Shown here piece by piece: positions 8,017 to 17,746 of a stretch of DNA of 64,000 nucleotides (the stretch's first letter is position 1; each line of letters begins with the position of its first letter). The stretch is from Ilyomonas sp964249755. GTDB taxonomy: Bacteria > Bacteroidota > Bacteroidia > Chitinophagales > Chitinophagaceae. The translations under genes and the position numbers were made by a program. Below the pieces are notes generated by a model. It was not told the origin of the DNA. It ran no database searches and was given only the letters and a program-made list of their open reading frames with translations. The stretch lies in contig CAXUDB010000002.1 of assembly GCA_964249755.1 (NCBI GenBank), forward strand, positions 496,001-560,000. Direction: 5' to 3'.

Positions 8017-10827
8017 TCAATATGTCGTAAAACTCCGGGTGCGGTTAATCTTCAGATCGCGCAGCAGGCTCGACTTTGGATTGATGGTGATGCTGAACGA
8101 ACGATAAATGCCAACAGGTGTGAGATTAATGGACAACTGCCAGCAGTGCATTTCACGCGTAATGTACATAGTGAGCAAACCAAGGTCTAAATCGCGCACG
8201 TTGAAATAAGTGCTGCCGCCAATCTTCCATTTAGGTGTAAGGCTGAAGTCGCCATTCACATTCAGGCTTGAAGCGATCTGAGTGTAATAGCCGCTGTAGT
8301 TGGCTTTCAGCACGCGGGTGAAGTTGGTGGTAAACGACAAATTGAGCGACCAGGGAATATCAAAATCCACAAAATCGGCTGGGTTAGCACGCACATAAGC
8401 CAATGCCGCTGCCTGCTCGTCGGGAGTTAAGGTTTCGTCTAATTCACTCACACGTTGGTCATCAGTCTTGCCATCTTTCTTTTTGCTCTGTATAGAAGTA
8501 GATACAGCAAATGAAGCATTGGTGAGCCTTCCGATTTTGCCTTTTTTCCAAAGTAAAGTGTCTCTGTCTCTGCCGAATTCGTCTGTCTCATAAGGGTCTA
8601 AAACAGCACTTCCTGTTACATTTACTTTCTGAAAAAAGGTGCTGCGATACGAAGCACTGATATAAGACCATTTCAACCGCTCTGCAAGAAAATTATAGCT
8701 GGTAGTCAGGTTTAAGCCATCTATCAGTTTCACTTTACGTGTAGGGTTTTCGCCGGTTGTATCTTTTTTATTCCTCACCTTCATTTCAAGCAAATTGTCA
8801 AGACTGAATGTAAGACCGCCGAATCTGCCGGGAGCATACGGACTTAGCAAATTGCCTCCTAAAAGAGATACACCCCGCCTAATGGAAGTATCTCTTCTTT
8901 GTTTTATATTATTCCTGACAACCGTATCATGTACCTGAACCCAAATAGAATCGTACCACTGACTTACCAGATCGGGTTTATAACTAAAACTGATCGTTGG
9001 TTTTATTTCGTGCCGGATCGCTACAATACTTTTGGAATGAGGAAACTGTAACGTACCAAAAATGCGGGTATTTAAAGCAGCACCAAAACTCATTTCACGC
9101 GCTGCGTAGAAACCTTTATTCTGAATGGTATCTACTTTATTGTCCTTTTCACTATAGGCGATATCACTCTTCTGTCCAAACCAGGTTTCGCTGTAGCTCA
9201 CAAAAGGCGAAACGATGATAGGACCTAGCGCTGGAAGTGACAGAGAGATTGGTATATTATGCCTTGCACCCCATTGAAAGGTATCTAAAATATGCCTGAA
9301 GTTAAAGGCAGTATCATAAAAAGAAAACGCATCCAGTAATTGTCCATTGTAAGAGATGCCCAGCTTCTCATACCACTTTGGTGTGCCCACCTGTTCCTTC
9401 TTTTCAAACGGATAAAGCGTATTGGCTGTGAAGCTTACCGTAGGAAGCTGAATATTTTGCAGATGCAGATTGTTATTCTGATTATGGTTGGCGCTCACTG
9501 TCATGTTATACTTACCCTGATCCCAGGTTTTAGAGTAAGTAATGGATGAAGTCAGCAGGTTCTGATAATTGCGTATCGGGTTGTTGGGAATATATCTGTT
9601 AAATCTCGTGCTGCCCGCATTCACGCTTGCCTGGAAGGAGGTGCCGGGGTGCGCTTTAGTGTCCTGCGAATGGCTCCAGCGTATCGAAAAACTTTGTGTT
9701 TTGCTAAACTCATCTTTTACAAAACCAGAGGAAGTATTGTTGAGTATTTTACTGTGCTGGATTTCAAGATTCAGTTGCCCGCGGTACTTATAGCGCTTGT
9801 AGTATTCCGGCGTAACCGTCAGCGTCCAGCCGCCATACGAGTAGAGGTTGCCCCGCGTGGTTACATCCCAGTTATCATTGATCACTTTATAGTAACCAAT
9901 GCCTTCCAAACCCAGTCCGTAGCTGCTGTTGGTGGCAAACTGCACAGGTAATAAACCAGAATGACGGCCGCGGTTTAAAGGGAAAATACCGAATGGTAAA
10001 TAGATAGGCACCGGCACGCCTTCAAACTCGGGATGCACCGAGCCGGACACGCCGATTTTGTTATTGATAAGCTTCATGCGCCGGGCAATAAAAGCAAAGT
10101 GCGGCGTATCTAAATTGCAGGTAGTAAAACGGCTGCGATAGGCAAATACCACATCTTTGTCTACCTTTTTTAAACGCTCGGTATGAATAAAAATATCATC
10201 CTGGTTGTAGTATGTATTCTTCGATAAACCACGCTGGTTTTTCAGGTTGAAAAAAATGGTATCGCTTTTCGAAGTCTGGTTGCCTTGTACTAAGGTAGGC
10301 AAATTCAAAGGATTGTTGGTAGTGTCAATACCGCCAAACGCTTTCACCATCTGGCTCGATTGGTCGTACTGGATATTGTTTGCCGTGAGGTCTATATCTT
10401 TATTCTTCGCATTGGCTTTGCCATATAAAAAAAACTTGCGCGACTCAATAAACAAAACACCCGAATCATCAGCTGAATATTCTATGGGTGCATCTAATGA
10501 ATCTTTTGATATCAACAGGGAATCTATTTTCTGTCGCTTTGTTGAATCGGCATTTGCAGTGTCCTTAAAAAACAAACTGTCCGGTGCATTAATGACCGAA
10601 CTGTTAGCTGGCAGCGGATCGTCTTTGGGCAATGCGCCGGTATCGTTACGTAATTTTAATAAGGCGGAATCCGTTATAATCGTATCCCGGTAGTTTTCTG
10701 TGTAAGATGAACCGGTAAAAAAAGAAGGATAACCGCTGGCATTGATATGAGTGATAAAAAAAAGCAAAAGAAGCAGGGTGCTTAAGGCGAGGATCGTTTT
10801 TCTGCTAATTTTACTACGTTTGCTCAT
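8017..10827 (-). CDS. lptD: LptD-like LPS-assembly outer-membrane protein
   Basis: With the ATG at 10827 the protein has 936 residues; upstream in-frame sequence to 11004 overlaps the divergent amidase gene and is not credible. This start gives a signal peptide (RKTILALSTLLLLLFFITHINA). The N-terminal third is an OstA-like jellyroll (YGKANAKNKDIDLTANNIQY, then KAFGGIDTTNNPLNLPTL). It is followed by the LptD-type junction TTCNLDTPHFAF...GVPVPIYLPFGIFPL and a long beta barrel of aromatic/polar strands. LptD inserts lipopolysaccharide into the outer leaflet together with LptE. Only one Cys (in TTCNLDTPH) is evident in this junction, so the disulfide pattern of E. coli LptD does not apply. It is divergent from the amidase gene across 58 bp. 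Confidence 0.85.
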   Translation of the reverse strand: MSKRSKISRKTILALSTLLLLLFFITHINASGYPSFFTGSSYTENYRDTIITDSALLKLRNDTGALPKDDPLPANSSVINAPDSLFFKDTANADSTKRQKIDSLLISKDSLDAPIEYSADDSGVLFIESRKFFLYGKANAKNKDIDLTANNIQYDQSSQMVKAFGGIDTTNNPLNLPTLVQGNQTSKSDTIFFNLKNQRGLSKNTYYNQDDIFIHTERLKKVDKDVVFAYRSRFTTCNLDTPHFAFIARRMKLINNKIGVSGSVHPEFEGVPVPIYLPFGIFPLNRGRHSGLLPVQFATNSSYGLGLEGIGYYKVINDNWDVTTRGNLYSYGGWTLTVTPEYYKRYKYRGQLNLEIQHSKILNNTSSGFVKDEFSKTQSFSIRWSHSQDTKAHPGTSFQASVNAGSTRFNRYIPNNPIRNYQNLLTSSITYSKTWDQGKYNMTVSANHNQNNNLHLQNIQLPTVSFTANTLYPFEKKEQVGTPKWYEKLGISYNGQLLDAFSFYDTAFNFRHILDTFQWGARHNIPISLSLPALGPIIVSPFVSYSETWFGQKSDIAYSEKDNKVDTIQNKGFYAAREMSFGAALNTRIFGTLQFPHSKSIVAIRHEIKPTISFSYKPDLVSQWYDSIWVQVHDTVVRNNIKQRRDTSIRRGVSLLGGNLLSPYAPGRFGGLTFSLDNLLEMKVRNKKDTTGENPTRKVKLIDGLNLTTSYNFLAERLKWSYISASYRSTFFQKVNVTGSAVLDPYETDEFGRDRDTLLWKKGKIGRLTNASFAVSTSIQSKKKDGKTDDQRVSELDETLTPDEQAAALAYVRANPADFVDFDIPWSLNLSFTTNFTRVLKANYSGYYTQIASSLNVNGDFSLTPKWKIGGSTYFNVRDLDLGLLTMYITREMHCWQLSINLTPVGIYRSFSITINPKSSLLRDLKINRTRSFTTY

Positions 10828-10838
10828 ACAGTTGAAAA

Positions 10839-10846
10839 CAAAAATA
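10839..10846 (-). promoter_or_regulatory. Candidate -7 element (TATTTTTG) for lptD
   Basis: The element lies 12 bases before the chosen lptD ATG at 10827, inside the 58-bp divergent spacer. It is an exact TAnnTTTG match on the minus strand. This supports the 10827 start, because the longer frame would begin upstream of its own promoter. Confidence 0.45.
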
Positions 10847-10885
10847 ACCGAAACAGTATACAGATAACTTAACGATACGTGAATT

Positions 10886-11893
10886 ATGTTTAAATTATCC
10901 GGCAAAGCATTTTTGATTCTCTTTTCTCTTTTCTTACTTTCTTCTTTCAACTGGCCGGATGCTCCGTTTGGCGCAATGCAAAAGAATGTTCTAAAGACCA
11001 TCATTATAGATCCGGGTCATGGCTTGCCAGATCCTGGCGCGTATGGCGCTTACAGTAATGAGTCTGCCAAAGCGTTGCAGATTGCCTTAAAGCTGGGCGA
11101 ACTGTTGAAAGTAAATCTTCCAAACACAAAAATTATTTTTACCCGTACCGATGAATACTTGCCGGAACACATGCAGAATAAAGACCTGGCTAATCGCCGC
11201 CGTGCACAGATAGCGAATGAAAATAATGGCGACCTGTTTATCAGCATTCACTTAAACTCAGCGCCTGATCGTGTCCGCAGAGAAGTGATCGGGCACAATA
11301 CAGAAACGTACTACACTTATTCGGGCAAGGGAAAAAAGAAAAAGAAAGTTCCTCACAAACGTTCGGTTCCCATCTATAAAACTTACAAATTGGGCTGTGA
11401 GGCAGAGGGCACCGAAGTATATATCTGGGCGGTTGGTAAGGCAGATCAGAAAAAGAATTCTGTTGGCTCAGGTGCCGGTGAAATGAGTGAAACAGACAGC
11501 ACCGGAGCTGATTCTTCCGATTTTATGTTTGATTCGCCTGAAGCAAAAATCAGAGCTTCTATTCTTACTAAAAAGTATTTCAACAACAGCCGCATGTTGG
11601 CTGAGTACGTGCAGGAAGAATTTGAAAAACAAGGTCGCGTGAACCGCGGTGTGTTGCAAAGAAATAACAAAGGCATTTGGGTATTGCAGGCTACGGCCAT
11701 GCCAAGCATTTTGGTAGAAACTGGCTATATCTGCAACCGCGAAGAAGAAGATTATTTAAATGACGACAAAGACCAAAGCGAGATAGCATACGCCGTAATG
11801 CGGGGCGTTCTGAAATACAAAGAAACTTTGGAAAAAGGCAGTCTGCCCACGGTAACCCAAACAACACCGGCAAATGATGCGGGTGGCAAATGA
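10886..11893 (+). CDS. N-acetylmuramoyl-L-alanine amidase (Amidase_3)
   Basis: A 335-residue exported peptidoglycan hydrolase that cuts the bond between MurNAc and the peptide stem. Residues 1-20 form a hydrophobic signal segment (FLILFSLFLLSSF). Zinc ligands are visible as His45 in IDPGHGLPDPGA, probably Glu59 in SNESAK, and His122 in ISIHLNSA. The catalytic glutamate is Glu278 in SILVETGYICN. An insertion of roughly 90 residues between the second histidine and the C-terminal helix is Lys-, Ser- and Gly-rich (GKGKKKKKVPHKR, then a Ser/Asp-rich stretch). In AmiA/AmiC such insertions hold regulatory helices. It is divergent from lptD and ends at a clear terminator (11926-11949). Confidence 0.9.
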   Translation: MFKLSGKAFLILFSLFLLSSFNWPDAPFGAMQKNVLKTIIIDPGHGLPDPGAYGAYSNESAKALQIALKLGELLKVNLPNTKIIFTRTDEYLPEHMQNKDLANRRRAQIANENNGDLFISIHLNSAPDRVRREVIGHNTETYYTYSGKGKKKKKVPHKRSVPIYKTYKLGCEAEGTEVYIWAVGKADQKKNSVGSGAGEMSETDSTGADSSDFMFDSPEAKIRASILTKKYFNNSRMLAEYVQEEFEKQGRVNRGVLQRNNKGIWVLQATAMPSILVETGYICNREEEDYLNDDKDQSEIAYAVMRGVLKYKETLEKGSLPTVTQTTPANDAGGK

Positions 11894-11925
11894 GGAATTA
11901 GAAATACCTAAAAATAAAATATTGG

Positions 11926-11949
11926 AATCCGCCGAACGGCGGATTTTTT
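11926..11949 (+). terminator. Rho-independent terminator after the amidase gene
   Basis: A perfect 8-bp stem AATCCGCC/GGCGGATT closes a GAAC tetraloop and runs directly into a T tract ending at 11949. It lies 33 bases after the amidase stop codon. Confidence 0.88.
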
Positions 11950-12096
11950 ATTCTTCTTTTGTCAGCGCTTCTGCGTTGGTTCTGTGCAAAAAATAGGGAA
12001 ACGTTTAGCTTTTTTGGGGGTAATTTGTGCATCCGTTTCAGACCTGGATAAAATGGTTTTTTACGGCAGACAAAACATCCCATTTATCATTCGATT

Positions 12097-15000
12097 ATGC
12101 AATTCTCACATCTTCACGTACACACACAATATTCGCTTTTGGATGGCGCTGCCAATATCAATAGCTTATTTAAAAAAGCGGCAAAGTATAATATGCCCGC
12201 GCTTGCCATCACCGATCATGGCAATATGTTCGGCGCGTTCGACTTTGTAAACCAAGCCTGGAAGAACACCAAAGTAGTGGGAAAAGATGCCAACGGAAAA
12301 GACATCCTTGAACCCATTATTAAACCCGTGGTGGGCTGCGAGTTTTATGTGGTGGAAGACATGACGCGCAAAGCCTTTTCCAAAGAGCAAAAAGATGAGC
12401 GCTTTCACCAGGTGTTGCTGGCAAAAAACAAAACCGGCTATCACAACCTTGTAAAGCTTACCTCGTATGGTTTTCGCGAAGGGATGTACAGCAAGTATCC
12501 GCGCATAGATAAAAAGCTATTGGAAAAATATAAAGAAGGATTGATTGCCACCACCTGCTGCATTGGCGGTTATGTGCCGCAGGCAATTCTGCACAAAAGC
12601 GAAGAAGAAGCGGAAAGGGAATTCAAATGGTGGCTGGAGATGTTTGGCGACGATTATTATATCGAAATGCAGCGCCATAAGATTACGGAGCAGGAGAAGA
12701 TCAATGCCATGCTGCTAAAATGGTCGAAGAAATACAACGTGCCTGCCATTGCTACCAACGACAGTCATTATACCGACCAGGAAGACTACAACGCGCATGA
12801 TATTCTACTTTGCATTAATACCGGCGAAAAGCAGTCTACGCCGGGGCTGGATGATTTCGTAAACGATGATACTGCCATCAAAAACCGGCGCTTTAAATTT
12901 CCGAACAACGAGTTTTATTTTAAGAGCACCGACGAGATGGCAAAGCTCTTTCACGATGTGCCGGAAACTATTGATAACACCAATGCCATCATAGATAAGA
13001 TTGAGGTACTTAATTTAAAGAAAGACATCCTCCTTCCTGCTTTTCCTATTCCCAAAGAGTTCCAGGTATCGGAAGACAATAACCTCAACCAATGGACTTA
13101 CCTGCATCACATCACTTATGAAGGTGCGAAGGCGCGTTACAGCGAAATAACAGAAAAGATTCGCGAGCGGCTTGATTTCGAATTGTTCACTATCAAGACC
13201 ATGGGTTTTGCCGGTTACTTTTTAATTGTGAGCGACTTTATCAAAGCGGGGCGGGAGAGAGGTGTATTCATCGGTCCGGGTCGCGGTTCGGCAGCGGGCA
13301 GCGTAGTAGCGTACTGCATCGGTATCACCAATATCGACCCGATTAAATATGATTTGCTGTTTGAACGGTTCCTCAATCCCGACCGTAAATCAATGCCGGA
13401 TATTGATACCGATTTTGATGATGAAGGAAGGCAGAAAGTGATCGATTACGTGGTGGAGAAATACGGCAAGAACCAGGTAGCGCAGATTGTTACGTATGGC
13501 ACTATGGCGGCGCGTAGCAGCATTAAAGATGTAGCCCGCGTAATGGATTTACCGCTCTTCGAAGCGAATAGCCTGGTGAAACTGGTACCCGAAAAAGTAG
13601 GCACCACCTTGGGCCGCTGTCTTAAGGCGCCCATTACAGCCAAAGAAGGCGAGGGCTCGCTGGAAGAGAAGGAACAATATGGCGGCGAAGACCTGGAAAA
13701 TATCAGGCGGCTGCGCGAAATTTATAACGGAACCGATATAAAAGCGCAGGTGCTGAAAGAAGCCGAGCGTCTGGAAGGCTCGGTGCGCAACACGGGCATT
13801 CATGCGGCGGGTATCATTATCGCGCCGAAAGATTTGACGGATCTGCTTCCCGTTGCCATGTCGAAAGAATCTGATTTGTGGATCACGCAAATTGGTGGCT
13901 CTTCCATTGAAGAAGCGGGCGTTATTAAAATGGACTTCCTTGGTTTGAAAACCCTCTCTATTTTAAAGACGGCGCTGGAACTCATCAAACAAAACCACAA
14001 CATTGATATTGACCTTGATGGCTTGCCACTCGACGACGAGAAAACCTACAAGCTATACCAGAACGGCGAAACCAATGGCACCTTCCAGTTTGAAAGTGCG
14101 CCGATGCAAAAATATTTGCGCGAGCTAAAACCCGATGCCTTTGCGGATTTAATTGCGATGAACGCTTTGTATCGCCCCGGTCCCATGGCTTACATACCAC
14201 AGTATGTTGCCCGCAAACATGGCAGGGAGGAAATTAGTTATGACCTGCCCGAAATGCGCGAGTACCTCGAAGAAACCTACGGTATTACCGTGTATCAGGA
14301 ACAGGTGATGCTACTCTCGCAAAAGCTGGCTGGGTTTAGTAAAGGCGATGCCGATGTGCTGCGCAAGGCAATGGGCAAAAAGCAAAAATCGGTGCTGGAT
14401 AAAATGAAGGCGCAGTTTATTAAGGGCGCTACAGAGAAGGGCCACAAAAAAGACATTCTTGAAAAGATATGGACCGACTGGGAAGCCTTTGCGCAATACG
14501 CCTTCAACAAGTCGCACTCCACCTGCTATGCTTATGTTGCCTACCAGACGGCGTGGCTGAAAGCGCATTATCCCGGCGAATATATGGCTGCGGTTTTGAA
14601 CCATGCGGGTAGTATTGAAAAGATGACCTTCTTTATGGAGGAGTGCAAGCGTATGGGACGCCGGGTGCTGGGTCCGGATATCAACGAATCGCTCAGCGGT
14701 TTTGCGGTGAATGAGAATGGCGAGATCCGCTTTGGTTTGGGTGGCTTGAAAGGCGTGGGCGAAGCTGCGGTGCAAAGCATTATTGAAGAGCGCAATGCGG
14801 GCGGACATTTTAAAGACATCTGGGATTTTGTGAAGCGCATTAACCAGCGCACGGTGAATAAAAAATCGCTGGAAAGCCTCGTTTTCTCCGGTGCATTCGA
14901 TTCTTTTAAAGACCTGCACCGCGCGCAATATTTCTTTACGCCTCCGGGCGAAATGTCGAGCATGCTGGAGCGCATCATCCGCTATGGAAACATCTACCAG

Positions 15001-15768
15001 ACCAATAAAACGCAAAGCAGCAACAGCCTCTTTGGCGAGAATATTATGCCCGAAATTGCGCAGCCCAAAATTCTTCCTGCGCCGGAGTGGTCGCTTACCG
15101 AAATGCTGGACAAAGAGAAGGAAGTAACCGGTATGTTCATGAGCGGGCACCCCCTCAATCATTTCCGTTTCGAGCTAAAATATTATGGCATCATGCCGCT
15201 GAGCGAGTTTAACGAAGTGAACGATTCGCCGGGCGCCATTGCGGCGAACCTGAACAAAACGTTCCGCATCGCCGGGTTGGTAACAGATGCGCAGCACCGC
15301 ATCACGCGCAATGGCAAAAGTTTTGGCTCCATCAGCATTGAAGACTTTACGGCTAAGACGGAAATTATGCTCTGGAGCGACGACTACATGCGCTTTAAAC
15401 ATTATGTAGAAGCCGGAAAGAATCTGTTAATCACCGGCTACTTCAAGTCGCGCTACAACAGCGAGCAATACGAGTTTAAGGTGAACAACATTTGCCTGCT
15501 GGAAACGGCAAAACAAACCTTAACCAAGCAGCTTGATATTAATGTTCACCCTGCCAGCCTCACCAACCAGTTTGTGAACTTTGTGGAGAACAATGTAAAA
15601 AGCAACCCGGGCAAGTCTTCTATCCGCTTTAATATTTATGAGCCTTTGCATAACCTGAAGGTAACCATGCACACCATGGAGCGGGGCTTTACCATGAACG
15701 AAGAGATGGCTGAGTTTTTATTAGACAACCCCGATGTAGATATTAATGTGGAGATTGTAAGTGCGTAA
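12097..15768 (+). CDS. dnaE: DNA polymerase III subunit alpha
   Basis: This 1223-residue replicative polymerase catalytic subunit has the standard DnaE layout. A PHP domain begins at residue 5 (HLHVHTQYSLLDGAA, then ITDHGNM). The palm holds GPGRGSAAGSVV (about 394-405) and the catalytic pair in PDIDTDF (Asp435, Asp437). The third catalytic aspartate is probably Asp613 in GVIKMDFLGLKTL. HhH and beta-clamp-binding regions follow, then an OB fold near 1055-1110 (FRIAGLVTDAQHRITRNGKS). The PHP N-terminus retains the histidines usually associated with metal binding and possible proofreading. Length is close to E. coli DnaE (1160). It stands alone between the amidase terminator and the convergent FG-GAP gene. 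Confidence 0.97.
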   Translation: MQFSHLHVHTQYSLLDGAANINSLFKKAAKYNMPALAITDHGNMFGAFDFVNQAWKNTKVVGKDANGKDILEPIIKPVVGCEFYVVEDMTRKAFSKEQKDERFHQVLLAKNKTGYHNLVKLTSYGFREGMYSKYPRIDKKLLEKYKEGLIATTCCIGGYVPQAILHKSEEEAEREFKWWLEMFGDDYYIEMQRHKITEQEKINAMLLKWSKKYNVPAIATNDSHYTDQEDYNAHDILLCINTGEKQSTPGLDDFVNDDTAIKNRRFKFPNNEFYFKSTDEMAKLFHDVPETIDNTNAIIDKIEVLNLKKDILLPAFPIPKEFQVSEDNNLNQWTYLHHITYEGAKARYSEITEKIRERLDFELFTIKTMGFAGYFLIVSDFIKAGRERGVFIGPGRGSAAGSVVAYCIGITNIDPIKYDLLFERFLNPDRKSMPDIDTDFDDEGRQKVIDYVVEKYGKNQVAQIVTYGTMAARSSIKDVARVMDLPLFEANSLVKLVPEKVGTTLGRCLKAPITAKEGEGSLEEKEQYGGEDLENIRRLREIYNGTDIKAQVLKEAERLEGSVRNTGIHAAGIIIAPKDLTDLLPVAMSKESDLWITQIGGSSIEEAGVIKMDFLGLKTLSILKTALELIKQNHNIDIDLDGLPLDDEKTYKLYQNGETNGTFQFESAPMQKYLRELKPDAFADLIAMNALYRPGPMAYIPQYVARKHGREEISYDLPEMREYLEETYGITVYQEQVMLLSQKLAGFSKGDADVLRKAMGKKQKSVLDKMKAQFIKGATEKGHKKDILEKIWTDWEAFAQYAFNKSHSTCYAYVAYQTAWLKAHYPGEYMAAVLNHAGSIEKMTFFMEECKRMGRRVLGPDINESLSGFAVNENGEIRFGLGGLKGVGEAAVQSIIEERNAGGHFKDIWDFVKRINQRTVNKKSLESLVFSGAFDSFKDLHRAQYFFTPPGEMSSMLERIIRYGNIYQTNKTQSSNSLFGENIMPEIAQPKILPAPEWSLTEMLDKEKEVTGMFMSGHPLNHFRFELKYYGIMPLSEFNEVNDSPGAIAANLNKTFRIAGLVTDAQHRITRNGKSFGSISIEDFTAKTEIMLWSDDYMRFKHYVEAGKNLLITGYFKSRYNSEQYEFKVNNICLLETAKQTLTKQLDINVHPASLTNQFVNFVENNVKSNPGKSSIRFNIYEPLHNLKVTMHTMERGFTMNEEMAEFLLDNPDVDINVEIVSA

Positions 15769-15825
15769 ATAAATAGTAATAGTAACCAATAATAACCGGA
15801 AATCTTTACGCTCTGCAACAACATT

Positions 15826-17397
15826 TTATTGTTTTACAACCGTAGCATGGTACATTAGTACATTGCCTTGATAAACCTGTAGCACATAAACACCGGCAGG
15901 CAATGTACCGCCAATAGTAACAGAATTGGCAGCGGTAGTTTGCATATGCCTTATTTTCCCCGATACATCAATCACTTTTAGTGTGCTGAGGGTTGCACTA
16001 CCCAACTGCACTGTTATCCCGCTGGTAAAAGGATTGGGATACGCTTTTATGCTAATCTCCGATGTTTTATCGCTGGTTATTCTTATCGCATCTTCCTTAT
16101 CTGTGCTTACAGGAACGTTTTGCGTCTTTACAATGTAGGGTAGCGAAACACCGGTACCGCAGCTATCGGTAATAAACAATGTATAACTACCATTGCGCAA
16201 AGCGTAAACAGAGGGGCGTGTGGCACCTGGAATGAGCCTGTTGTTATATTCCCATTTGTATTGATAAGCGGAAGAGCGATTTACACTGCTGAGAACGGTA
16301 AGGGTCTTGCTGCCGTTTATTACTTTACCTTTTTTAATAACAGCAATAGGAGCCAGTGTTGAATAATGCCCCACCATATCAAAAGCTTCCGGTGCACCGT
16401 CTCCGTTTAAATCTATCATCCGGTAGGGCACTCCATTCTTAAATTGGGGTGTGCCGGCTCTGTCTTGCAGGTATTCAGGCGCTTCTTTAGGTCCTATATT
16501 CCTTACTAAATAAATGTCCTTATAATAATTATAATCGAAATAATCCAGAAGCTCGTCGCCATTCCAGTCATAATAAGTCCGGTCGTATTCGGTACCGCCA
16601 TAAGTGGTAAAGTAGAGAGTATAAGCGGGGTGAAATTTCGTACCTGTATTCAGGTAGGTCACGTTCGGGCCATAGCAATCGCCCTGGCAGGATTGATAGT
16701 AAAAAAAGTCTTCATCACCATCACCATCCATGTCTGCAAACTGGAAGGAAACACTAAGAAAAGCATGCGCAAAAGCAACCGGATTGGCCTCCGGATTTTC
16801 TATAAAATGTGGACTAGTAAGAGTACCCTTATTTTCATAAAAGTGAATGTGGGCATCGCTGTCACTCACACTTGTATAATCGCTGATAAAAAAATCGAAA
16901 TCACCGTCACCATCAATGTCAATAAACTGCTGATAGCGGGTAGCACCCGGAAGCGTAGTGTTTTCAAAGCCACTGGTGCTGCTTTGTGTAAACAGAGGAT
17001 GCTCATTGGTGCCGGTGTTGCGGAATAATACGGGCGCCGGATTTTGATCAAAATAAGCATAGCAGTCAAGCCTGCCATCGCCATTAATGTCCGGAAAATC
17101 CAATCCCTGGATTGTTTTCCCGGCTGGTATTACACTCAGCAACGGATTCGCCGCATCCGCATTTTCAAACACGTTGCATTGCGCATTTGCCTTGCTTCTT
17201 ATTAATATAACCAAGAGGGCTACAGCCACCATTTTCACAAGCCGGCGGGAAATATAGCAGAACACATTTTTATATTTTCTGATTGCTTTTTCGGCTTTGG
17301 TAATCCTGCCGGCACGCTTAACTTTTTTGACGAAAATAAGGTGATTACAAACAGGATTGCCCGAGATGGCGCAAGAGGCAATGTTAGTTTTTAGCAT
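15826..17397 (-). CDS. Secreted FG-GAP/VCBS-repeat protein with T9SS sorting domain
   Basis: From the ATG at 17397 the product has 523 residues. The frame is open to 17508, but a TAnnTTTG element at 17436-17443 supports the shorter start. A positively charged stretch and hydrophobic core (RRLVKMVAVALLVILIRSKANAQ) form a late signal peptide, so the N-terminus is unusually long. Next come calcium-loop-like FG-GAP repeats: DINGDGRLD, DIDGDGDFD, DMDGDGDED, DWNGDELLD and DLNGDGAPE. An Ig-like stretch (NGSYTLFITDSCG) leads to a C-terminal type A sorting domain (YPNPFTSGITVQL to LPAGVYVLQVYQGN). The T9SS would secrete it to the cell surface, where FG-GAP propellers often bind ligands or glycans. The partner is unknown. 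It converges with dnaE. Confidence 0.85.
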   Translation of the reverse strand: MLKTNIASCAISGNPVCNHLIFVKKVKRAGRITKAEKAIRKYKNVFCYISRRLVKMVAVALLVILIRSKANAQCNVFENADAANPLLSVIPAGKTIQGLDFPDINGDGRLDCYAYFDQNPAPVLFRNTGTNEHPLFTQSSTSGFENTTLPGATRYQQFIDIDGDGDFDFFISDYTSVSDSDAHIHFYENKGTLTSPHFIENPEANPVAFAHAFLSVSFQFADMDGDGDEDFFYYQSCQGDCYGPNVTYLNTGTKFHPAYTLYFTTYGGTEYDRTYYDWNGDELLDYFDYNYYKDIYLVRNIGPKEAPEYLQDRAGTPQFKNGVPYRMIDLNGDGAPEAFDMVGHYSTLAPIAVIKKGKVINGSKTLTVLSSVNRSSAYQYKWEYNNRLIPGATRPSVYALRNGSYTLFITDSCGTGVSLPYIVKTQNVPVSTDKEDAIRITSDKTSEISIKAYPNPFTSGITVQLGSATLSTLKVIDVSGKIRHMQTTAANSVTIGGTLPAGVYVLQVYQGNVLMYHATVVKQ

Positions 17398-17435
17398 AAA
17401 GATTTGGTTTATAAAAGGAAAACAAAAGACCTTAC

Positions 17436-17443
17436 CAAAACTA
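17436..17443 (-). promoter_or_regulatory. Candidate -7 element (TAGTTTTG) for the FG-GAP gene
   Basis: The plus-strand CAAAACTA is TAGTTTTG on the minus strand, an exact TAnnTTTG match 39 bases before the ATG at 17397. It argues against the longer reading frame beginning at 17508. Confidence 0.45.
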
Positions 17444-17746
17444 ATAGATTTTTGAGAGAAGGCGGGAAGTTGCACGTTGGCATAGCCTATACAAACAAAA
17501 GGGATCATTATACTTATTTCAGGAAAGATACCCTGAAAAGAGCGGTAGAATTATCTTTCGGGATGCTACTTCTTTTAATCACATTTTAATTTATTAGCTA
17601 TATAACCTTTCCTAATATTGCAACTGTTATCACGAATCGCAATATCGAACCAAACCATATCAGCAATATCCTTCTTTTGACAGTTATCAACTTCATATCA
17701 TGTATCAATATCCTTCCTGCCAGCACAGGTATGCCCCCGATGGGTA

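Noticed and set aside
8017..11004. Longer 995-residue form of LptD starting at 11004
   Set aside because: The extra 59 residues overlap the divergent amidase gene and precede the promoter element; the ATG at 10827 gives a normal signal peptide.
14311..15162. Long 283-codon antisense frame inside dnaE
   Set aside because: It lies entirely opposite a well-supported gene and its composition follows dnaE codon structure; it is a shadow frame.
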